From NCBI GenBank assembly GCA_052139595.1, contig JBKQWK010000009.1:1-7305 (forward strand): a DNA stretch of 7,305 nt. The letters are read 5' to 3'. The notes beneath the pieces are model-generated. The model worked only from the letters and a program-made list of their open reading frames with translations, was not told the DNA's origin and ran no database searches. Every line of letters starts with the position of its first letter. Within the stretch, counting starts at the first letter, position 1. Origin of the DNA: JBKQWK01 sp052139595 (GTDB lineage: Bacteria; Actinomycetota; Thermoleophilia; UBA2241). Shown here piece by piece: positions 1-5,166 of the stretch. Made by a program: the position numbers and the translations under genes.

Positions 1-1
1 C

Positions 2-145
2 CGCCTCGATGAGGTACTGCGCGGCTCGTCACTGATCGCCAGGATCATGCGCGAGACCGACTCCGTCGACGTGCTCGTTGTCGCCGACCCAAGCAGAGCC
101 AGCCCGCCAGGCACAGAGCGTGGCCCAGAGAGGCTTAAGCCATAG
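2..145 (+). CDS. KdpD/Usp-like domain protein, C-terminal end (partial, 5' end outside window)
   Basis: The frame is open from the left edge and stops at TAG 143-145, giving 47 visible residues. The first 34 or so (RLDEVLRGSSLIARIMRETD, then a hydrophobic VDVLVVAD strand) resemble the end of the Usp (universal stress, UspA-like) domain of KdpD proteins, where an arginine-rich segment, an RGS/HGS turn, an amphipathic helix and a final beta strand of the DIDVHVV type occur. Family knowledge: in complete KdpD sensor kinases this domain is followed by four membrane helices and a histidine kinase. Here only about 13 polar, Pro/Gly-rich residues follow the strand, so the protein ends without a kinase and would be a stand-alone KdpD-N/Usp regulator or a simple UspA protein. 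It lies 123 bases upstream of the cation ATPase on the same strand, which fits a role in K+ or osmotic regulation. The identification rests on a short stretch and could be a generic Usp protein. Confidence 0.5.
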   Translation, partial: RLDEVLRGSSLIARIMRETDSVDVLVVADPSRASPPGTERGPERLKP

Positions 146-257
146 ACAACCGGCGAGCGGCCCTGGTGATCTAAAGCCAACCTCAGCGCTTGCGTCATCG
201 CGTCCAAAGGTGTACTACACCACGAGCATTCGAGTCGCGCGACTCCGTCTCTGCAAT

Positions 258-264
258 AAAGGTG
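258..264 (+). promoter_or_regulatory. Ribosome binding site of the P-type ATPase gene
   Basis: AAAGGTG lies 4 bases before ATG 269, within the usual range when measured from its GG core. It is a moderate Shine-Dalgarno match. It supports ATG 269 as the start, as does the N-terminal match of the product to the actuator region of P-type II ATPases. The 123-base gap upstream (146-268) contains no convincing promoter, terminator or small gene. Confidence 0.5.
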
Positions 265-268
265 CTGT

Positions 269-3112
269 ATGCCTACGACCACGTCTGAGCCCGGCAACGC
301 CGGTCCGGCAAGTGACGATCTGCTGTCGTCGTTATCAGTCGAAGACGTCTTTGAACGTCTACAAACGTCGGCCCGTGGACTGACCGAGGACGAAGCGTTT
401 CGCCGGCGCAGCGAATACGGTCCCAACGTTCTGCCAGCCAGGGTTGGCCGACCGGTCATCTTCAAATTTTTCGATCAGTTTCGCAGCCTCTTTGCGGCGA
501 TGCTCGAAGTCGGTGCTCTGCTAAGCCTGGTCGGCGCGTTTTTGTCGCACGGTTCGAGCCGGCAGGACAACTTGAATGTCACCTTCGCCATCGTCGGTGT
601 CGTCTTCCTCAATGCCGCCATTGGCTTCCTGCAAGAGTACCGCGCCGAGAAGGCGACCGAGGCCCTGCAAATGCTGGTGCCGGCTAACGCCAAGGTGGTA
701 CGCGAAGGCGAGGTCACGATCGTCGCCGCCGCCGACCTGGTGCCCGGCGACATCATTGTCCTTGAGGAAGGCGACAGCATCAGCGCCGACGCCCGCCTGA
801 TTCGTCAGTACGAGATGTCGACGATCAACATTGCCCTCACCGGCGAATCTGACGCCGTACGCAAGACCGCCGACCCGATCATCGAAGAGGAGCTGGCGGC
901 CATCAACATGCCCAACCTCGTCTTCATGGGCACGAGCGTGGCCGCCGGCACTGGGCGAGCGGTCGTCTTTGCCACCGGCCTCAAAACGGAGTTCGGCCGC
1001 ATCTTTGCTCTCACTACCGGCGTTACCGAGGACAAATCGCCACTCACGCGCGAAGTCGACGTCATGGCGCGCACCGTTTCGATCATCGCCATTTTCTTTG
1101 GTGTCGTCCTCTTCTTCATGGGCCACATCCTCGGCCTGGCCTGGGTCGGTGCGATCCTCTTTGCCCTCGGTGTCATGGTCGCCCTGGTACCAGAAGGCCT
1201 GCCGGCTACCCTCTCAGTGGCGCTCTCAATCGGCGTGCAACGCATGGCCAAGGCCAACGCGCTGATCAAGAAACTGATGGCCGTTGAAACTCTGGGCTCC
1301 ACCAATGTCATTTGCACGGACAAGACCGGCACGCTCACCAAAGCCGAAATGACGGTGAAACAGATCTACGCCGACGGCGCCACAATCGACGTCACTGGCG
1401 CTGGCTACGCCCCTGAAGGCGAGTTCGTCGTCGGCGACACCACCCTGCCGCGCGAGGCGGCGCATGAGCGGCTTGAGCCGCTCATGCGCGCTATGACCTT
1501 CTGCAACAGCTCAAAGGTGCTGCCTCCCGATGCCGAGCACAGCTGGCGGGTCATTGGTGATCCGACTGAGGGCTGCCTGCTCGTTGTGGCGCAGAAGGCT
1601 GCCTTTGACCTGCAGGCAGAACTCATCGCCCGGCCCAAGATCTATGAGTTGCCGTTCGAGTCGGTGCGCAAGCGCATGTCGGTCATCCACGTCGAGGGCG
1701 ACGGCCAAAAGGCCTACGTCAAGGGCGCCCCGTCGGAGACAATCTCGCACTGCAGCAAGATACGTCTGGCCGGCCGCATCGAGCCTCTGACCGACGAACT
1801 GCGCCAGCAGATCGTCGGTCAGAACGACGCCATGTCGCGCGAGGCACTGCGAGTCCTGGCCGTCTGCGAGCGCGATCTGCCGGCGGAGTTGACCAGCTAT
1901 ACGCCCGACACGGTTGAGCACGACCTCGTCTTTCTCGGCCTGGTCGGCATGATCGACCCGCCGCGGCCCGAGGTTTCCGAAGCAGTCGAGCACGCCCTCA
2001 CCGCCGGCATTCGCATCATCATGGTCACCGGCGATTATGGTCTGACTGCCGAGGCAATCGCACGTCGCATCGGCATCGTCCGCGGCGACAAGCCGGTGCG
2101 CGTCGTTACCGGTGTTGACCTCGAAGCGATGAGCACCGACGACCTCAAGGCTGAACTGGCGAAGCCGCAGGACATGATCTTCGCCAGAGTGGCCCCCGAA
2201 CACAAAATGGAGGTCGTCAGCGCCCTCAAGGAGATGAAGCAGATCGTCGCTGTCACCGGCGACGGCGTCAACGACGCACCAGCCCTCAAGAAAGCTGATA
2301 TCGGCGTCGCCATGGGCCTGAGCGGTACCGATGTCGCCCGCGAGGCGGCCACGATGATCCTGCTCGACGACAGTTTCGCCAGCATCATCAAGGCCGTCGA
2401 GCAAGGACGCGGCGTCTATGCCAACGTCAAGAAAATGATCACCTACATCTTTTCGCACAACATGGCCGAACTGTTCCCGTTCGTCTTTGCGACAATTGCC
2501 GGCGTCAACCTGGTGCCACTCGGCGCTTTGCAGGTGCTGACCATCGACCTCGGCTCCGATGTGCTGCCTGGCCTCGCCTTAGGCACAGAGCCACCGGAAG
2601 CTGGCGTCATGAAACTGCCGCCGCGACCGCGCACAGAACGGCTTCTCAGCCGAGCCACCCTCACCCGTGTCGCCTACATCGGTGTGATTGAGTCAATCTG
2701 GTCGGTGGGCGGCTTCTTGTACGTGCTGCTCTCACACGGCTGGCACTGGGGTGACGGCAGCTGGATGAACCCCGGCAACGTTCACTATGCGATTTATCGC
2801 CAGGCCCTGATGATGACGCAAGCCACCATTGTCATGATGCAGTTCACCAACGGTTTCGCCTGCCGGACCGAACGTGAATCTTTGTTCAAAGTCGGCCTGT
2901 TCAAGAACAGAGCGATCATTTACGGCGAACTCGTCGGTGTGGGCATCATTTCGGCGATTTCATACTTGCCGTTCTTGCAGCACATCTTCCACACCGGGCC
3001 GCTGACCTTGACCGACTGGGGTATCCTGATCGTCGCGGCCTTCTCCTTGTTCTTCGCCGAAGAAGGACGAAAATGGTTTGTGCGCCGCCGGTCACCACTA
3101 GCAGGAGGATGA
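269..3112 (+). CDS. P-type II cation-transporting ATPase, Na+/K+-ATPase-like (P-IIC-like)
   Basis: Membrane pump that uses ATP to move cations through a phosphorylated aspartate intermediate. Seen in the 947 residues: an N-terminal cation-ATPase domain (about 20-90), M1 (74-93) and M2 (102-123), the actuator TGES (191-194), M3/M4 (270-322) with VPEGLPA (Glu309), the phosphorylation motif DKTGT (Asp351), nucleotide-domain motifs GDPTE (430-434) and KGAP (485-488), MVTGD (585-589), TGDGVNDAP (from 663; Asp665, Asp669) and M5-M10 (about 724-930). All catalytic residues are present, so it should be active. By recalled alignment, M5-M10 resemble Na+/K+-ATPase more than SERCA: YIFSHNMAE in M5, IDLGSD in M6 (Asp760, Asp764), a CRTERESLF segment after M8, and an EGRKWFVRRR tail matching the animal EVRKLIIRRR but lacking the final KETYY. 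Site III residues differ (Asn861, Gly890), and His730 sits at the K+-site Ser position. No beta-subunit gene is nearby and the M7-M8 loop is short. Its stop lies 4 bases before a TrkA-like gene. The transported ion is not certain: Na+, K+, H+ or Ca2+ are all possible. Confidence 0.95.
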   Translation: MPTTTSEPGNAGPASDDLLSSLSVEDVFERLQTSARGLTEDEAFRRRSEYGPNVLPARVGRPVIFKFFDQFRSLFAAMLEVGALLSLVGAFLSHGSSRQDNLNVTFAIVGVVFLNAAIGFLQEYRAEKATEALQMLVPANAKVVREGEVTIVAAADLVPGDIIVLEEGDSISADARLIRQYEMSTINIALTGESDAVRKTADPIIEEELAAINMPNLVFMGTSVAAGTGRAVVFATGLKTEFGRIFALTTGVTEDKSPLTREVDVMARTVSIIAIFFGVVLFFMGHILGLAWVGAILFALGVMVALVPEGLPATLSVALSIGVQRMAKANALIKKLMAVETLGSTNVICTDKTGTLTKAEMTVKQIYADGATIDVTGAGYAPEGEFVVGDTTLPREAAHERLEPLMRAMTFCNSSKVLPPDAEHSWRVIGDPTEGCLLVVAQKAAFDLQAELIARPKIYELPFESVRKRMSVIHVEGDGQKAYVKGAPSETISHCSKIRLAGRIEPLTDELRQQIVGQNDAMSREALRVLAVCERDLPAELTSYTPDTVEHDLVFLGLVGMIDPPRPEVSEAVEHALTAGIRIIMVTGDYGLTAEAIARRIGIVRGDKPVRVVTGVDLEAMSTDDLKAELAKPQDMIFARVAPEHKMEVVSALKEMKQIVAVTGDGVNDAPALKKADIGVAMGLSGTDVAREAATMILLDDSFASIIKAVEQGRGVYANVKKMITYIFSHNMAELFPFVFATIAGVNLVPLGALQVLTIDLGSDVLPGLALGTEPPEAGVMKLPPRPRTERLLSRATLTRVAYIGVIESIWSVGGFLYVLLSHGWHWGDGSWMNPGNVHYAIYRQALMMTQATIVMMQFTNGFACRTERESLFKVGLFKNRAIIYGELVGVGIISAISYLPFLQHIFHTGPLTLTDWGILIVAAFSLFFAEEGRKWFVRRRSPLAGG
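1460..1489. repeat. Near-perfect 30-base palindrome inside the ATPase gene
   Basis: The left arm 1460-1473 is the exact reverse complement of the right arm 1476-1489, with only T1474 and G1475 between them. As RNA it would form a GC-rich stem of 13 pairs closed by a TTGA tetraloop. It lies in the part encoding the start of the nucleotide-binding domain (residues about 398-407, HERLEPLMRA) and does not disturb the reading frame. No second copy is visible in the window. It may be a coincidence of Leu/Glu/Arg codons or a structure affecting translation or mRNA stability. No function is claimed. Confidence 0.8.
3103..3108 (+). promoter_or_regulatory. Strong ribosome binding site of the first TrkA-like gene
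   Basis: AGGAGG is a perfect Shine-Dalgarno core, 8 bases before ATG 3117, and lies within the last codons of the ATPase gene. Ribosomes finishing the pump at TGA 3110-3112 are placed right at the next start, which argues for one mRNA and translational coupling. Confidence 0.85.
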
Positions 3113-3116
3113 GCCC

Positions 3117-3770
3117 ATGCACGTGATCATCGTTGGGTGTGGCCGCGTCGGGGCTTCTACGGCGGCGGCACTGGCGCGAGAGGGTCACGACGTCGTCGTC
3201 GTTGACCGCGACCCACGCACCTTTCGCCGGCTGCCCGCAAGCTTCACCGGCACCACACTGAAGGGTTACGCGTACGACCGCGAGGCGCTCGAGGCGGCCG
3301 GCATTCGTGAGGCCGACGCACTGGTTGCGGCGTGCGCCGGCGACAACACGAACGCAGTTACGGCCCGCGTCGCCAAAGAAGTCTACCGCGTGCCCGACGT
3401 CGTCAGCCGCATCTACGATCCGCAGCGCGCCGAAATCTACCGGCGGTACGGCATCCAGACCTTTGCTCCCACCGCCTGGAGCGTGGGCAAGATCGTCGAA
3501 CTCGTTACCAGCCCCAACCTGGAGCGCGAGATCAGCTTCGGCGGAGGCGAAGTCCAGATGATCGCCGCCTGGGTGCCCGAGCACCTCGTCGACAAACCTG
3601 TCAACGACTTGCGCGTGCCCGGCGAGATCCGCGTCGCCCTGATCGTGCGCATGGGCAAAGGCATGTTGCCGGTGTCCGGCACCCGCTTCGAGAAGGACGA
3701 TCAGGTGCACGTGATGGTTCATCAGTCGGCGATCAGCCGATTCGAGAAAATGATGGGGTGGAAGTCATGA
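3117..3770 (+). CDS. TrkA-family protein (KTN NAD-binding plus RCK_C domain), first of a pair
   Basis: A cytoplasmic nucleotide-binding regulator of the TrkA/KtrA class, 217 residues. Residues 1-135 or so form a Rossmann fold: the strand MHVIIV runs into G7-C-G-R-V-G12, and the second strand ends in Asp30, the position that usually holds the NAD(H) ribose. A later CAGDNTNAVTARVAKE segment matches the conserved region of KTN domains. Residues about 140-217 resemble an RCK_C/TrkA_C domain, with a conserved VPGEIRVALIVR strand and a DQVHVMV strand near the end. Family knowledge: such proteins gate TrkH/KtrB K+ channels in response to NAD(H) or ATP/ADP. At about 217 residues this is a half-size protein, as in KtrA or the actinobacterial CeoB/CeoC pair, not the 450-residue E. 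coli TrkA. It starts 4 bases after the ATPase stop and overlaps the next gene by 4 bases. No channel gene is visible, so its target is unknown: a TrkH encoded elsewhere, or conceivably the pump. Confidence 0.92.
   Translation: MHVIIVGCGRVGASTAAALAREGHDVVVVDRDPRTFRRLPASFTGTTLKGYAYDREALEAAGIREADALVAACAGDNTNAVTARVAKEVYRVPDVVSRIYDPQRAEIYRRYGIQTFAPTAWSVGKIVELVTSPNLEREISFGGGEVQMIAAWVPEHLVDKPVNDLRVPGEIRVALIVRMGKGMLPVSGTRFEKDDQVHVMVHQSAISRFEKMMGWKS
3757..3762 (+). promoter_or_regulatory. Ribosome binding site of the second TrkA-like gene
   Basis: GGTGGA, one base off GGAGGA, lies 4 bases before ATG 3767, inside the last codons of the upstream gene. With the ATGA overlap it decides the start. The same frame is open far upstream (from 3332), but that stretch runs out of frame across the first TrkA-like gene and encodes an arginine-rich, non-homologous sequence. 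Confidence 0.6.
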
Positions 3771-4417
3771 AGGTGATCATCGCCGGCGCCGGCACGCTCG
3801 GCCGACGGGTCGCACTGTACATAAAAGAACATCACGAGGTCGTGATTATCGAGCGAGACGAGGCGCGAGCCAACGCCATCAGAGAAGAGGTTGGCGAAAA
3901 GGTCCTCAATGGCGACGCCGATGAGCCCTCGACGCTGCTTGAGGCGGGAGCAGATACGGCCGATGTTTTTCTGGCTGCGACCGGCGACGATGAGGACAAC
4001 CTCGTCGCCTGCTTACTGGCCAAGAACGAGTTCAAGATCAAGAAGGTCATCAGCGCCGTGCGCAACCCGCGCAATCGCTGGCTTTTCAATCGCAGCTGGG
4101 GCATCGACGTCGCCCTCGACAGTGGCCAGATTGCAGCCCGCATCATCGAGGAAGAGGCGACGCTCACCGACCTCGTCAGATTGCTCGACTTGCGCGAGGG
4201 CGAGGTGACGGTTTCGTCTGTCACGGCCACCGCTGACGGCAGCATGGCGGGCAAGACATTCTCCCAGCTACACGTCCCGCGGGCATGCTACCCGGCCGCC
4301 ATTCTGCGCGGCAGCGCCGTGATCATGCCGGCGCCCGACGTCAAGATCGAGGTTGGCGACACACTGCTCATCATTGCCGGCCCCGGCGGTGAATGTAATC
4401 TCGAAGAACTCGGCTGA
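3767..4417 (+). CDS. TrkA-family protein (KTN NAD-binding plus RCK_C domain), second of a pair
   Basis: Cytoplasmic regulator of K+ transport, 216 residues, paralogous to its upstream neighbour. A Rossmann start MKVIIAG carries G7-A-G-T-L-G12, and the second strand ends in Glu29. Next come LNGDADEPSTLLEAGADTAD, then TGDDEDNLVACLLAK and an RNPRNRWLFNRSWGIDVAL segment, all highly typical of TrkA_N domains. Residues about 135-216 form the RCK_C domain, ending in a GDTLLIIAGP strand. ATG 3767 overlaps the TGA of the first gene (ATGA), so the two are probably made in fixed ratio and may form a hetero-oligomer, as proposed for paired CeoB/CeoC-type proteins. The acidic residue after strand two (Glu here, Asp in the partner) is compatible with NAD(H) or adenine nucleotide binding; specificity cannot be read further. 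It ends the plus-strand operon. Confidence 0.93.
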   Translation: MKVIIAGAGTLGRRVALYIKEHHEVVIIERDEARANAIREEVGEKVLNGDADEPSTLLEAGADTADVFLAATGDDEDNLVACLLAKNEFKIKKVISAVRNPRNRWLFNRSWGIDVALDSGQIAARIIEEEATLTDLVRLLDLREGEVTVSSVTATADGSMAGKTFSQLHVPRACYPAAILRGSAVIMPAPDVKIEVGDTLLIIAGPGGECNLEELG

Positions 4418-4424
4418 GCTTCTC

Positions 4425-4452
4425 GTCGGCAGCGCCGATGCTCTGCGCCGAC
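4425..4452. terminator. Imperfect hairpin between convergent genes, possible bidirectional terminator
   Basis: GTCGGC (4425-4430) pairs with GCCGAC (4447-4452). Two more GC pairs form inside if A4431 is bulged, giving an 8-pair stem around an 11-base loop. It fills most of the 45-base gap between the stops of the second TrkA-like gene (4417) and the acetyltransferase (4463). Neither strand has a T-run after it, so it is not a classical intrinsic terminator; its position is the main support. Confidence 0.3.
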
Positions 4453-4462
4453 CCGGCGCCGC

Positions 4463-5053
4463 TCACTTGAGGCGCAGCTCCATGTAATCGCTGGCCGCAA
4501 ATCCGACCAGCGGCTTGAACAGCCAGGTGTGCAGGGTGTGACGGTGAACGAAGCCCAGGTGCTCATACAGGCTGCGGGCGCGAGCATTGCGGTCAATCAC
4601 GTAGAGGGTCAGGGAGCGGCGACCACGGCGACGTGCTTCGGCCGCAACGGCAACCAGCAAGGCTGTAGCTACTCCGCGTCCTTGCCAGTCAGGGTCAACG
4701 GCGACCGAGTCGACGTAGAGTACCGACTCATCGAAGCGCGCCGTGAAGAGGTAGTGCGCGACAACCCAGGCGCGCAGCGCCGCTCCCCAGGCCAGATGGC
4801 GACGTAACACCGACCACTGAACCTCACCCTGGGACGGCATAGCGTGGTCTTCGCAGAGAACCACGCCAACCACGACTCCGTCATCTTTTGCGACCCAGGA
4901 GTTGGGCCCGGGGACGATCAGTTCGGCAAAGACCGCCTCAGCCTGCCCCTCGTGACCATGTAACATGACGGCCACTTTGTCGGCAAAGGCGCGCACGAAG
5001 ACACGCGCGGCGGCACGACAGTCATCGTCGGTGAGCAGATGAACGGCGATCAT
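4463..5053 (-). CDS. GNAT-family N-acetyltransferase
   Basis: Predicted cytoplasmic enzyme transferring an acetyl group from acetyl-CoA to an amine; substrate unknown. From ATG 5053 the protein has 196 residues. The GNAT core is clear: strand LYVDSVAVDP leads into Q124-G-R-G-V-A129, the pyrophosphate-binding motif A, followed by a long Arg/Ala-rich helix. Motif B reads LTLYVIDRNARARSLYEHLGF, with Asn156 and Tyr163, the latter the usual general-acid position. The N-terminal half is poorly conserved, with several Trp residues around 80-96 that may shape the acceptor pocket. The frame stays open to a TTG at 5137, which would add 28 residues; I chose ATG 5053 because the product then starts directly with the first GNAT strand. 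Neither start has a good Shine-Dalgarno sequence. It lies 113 bases downstream of typA on the same strand and may be partly co-transcribed with it. Confidence 0.85.
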   Translation of the reverse strand: MIAVHLLTDDDCRAAARVFVRAFADKVAVMLHGHEGQAEAVFAELIVPGPNSWVAKDDGVVVGVVLCEDHAMPSQGEVQWSVLRRHLAWGAALRAWVVAHYLFTARFDESVLYVDSVAVDPDWQGRGVATALLVAVAAEARRRGRRSLTLYVIDRNARARSLYEHLGFVHRHTLHTWLFKPLVGFAASDYMELRLK

Positions 5054-5145
5054 GACCGGCAATGCTACCGTACAAGGCCAGACGAGCAACAGGCTCAGAC
5101 TACGGTAACAGTGCTCCAGCAAAGGCACCGGAAACAAACCGGCGC

Positions 5146-5165
5146 AAAAAGCTGCCGGCGCCAGC
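5146..5165 (-). terminator. Weak candidate terminator after typA
   Basis: On the minus strand, just after the typA stop (TGA at 5169-5167), GCTG (5165-5162) can pair with CAGC (5154-5151) around a 7-base GC-rich loop, followed directly by five T (5150-5146). The stem has only four pairs, so termination would be partial at best, leaving read-through into the acetyltransferase gene possible. Confidence 0.3.
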
Positions 5166-5166
5166 C

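Noticed and set aside
190..218. TTGCGT, 17 bases, TACTAC as a sigma-70 promoter for the ATPase operon
   Set aside because: Only about half of each hexamer matches consensus. The spacing is right, but such matches occur by chance; the operon promoter may equally lie left of the window.
78..383. Open frame of 101 codons spanning the gap before the ATPase
   Set aside because: It overlaps both the upstream gene end and the ATPase start in a different frame, has no recognisable domain, and its composition is unlike a real protein.
1511..2458. Long open frame (315 codons) on the minus strand opposite the ATPase
   Set aside because: It lies fully antisense to a conserved catalytic region with all P-type motifs. 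Its Asp/His/Val-rich product is what codon bias in high-GC genes produces on the opposite strand, and it has no recognisable domain.
2946..3722. 258-codon minus-strand frame across the ATPase/TrkA junction
   Set aside because: Antisense to two well-supported genes and their strong ribosome binding site; no domain recognised.
3332..3766. 145-codon N-terminal extension of the second TrkA-like protein
   Set aside because: It runs out of frame through the first TrkA-like gene and is arginine-rich without homology. The ATG at 3767, with its Shine-Dalgarno sequence and a Rossmann start, is the real beginning.
5054..5166. Small gene or RNA between the acetyltransferase and typA
   Set aside because: The 113 bases hold only a weak hairpin with a short T-run near typA. 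No ribosome binding site with a credible small frame and no known RNA motif is visible.
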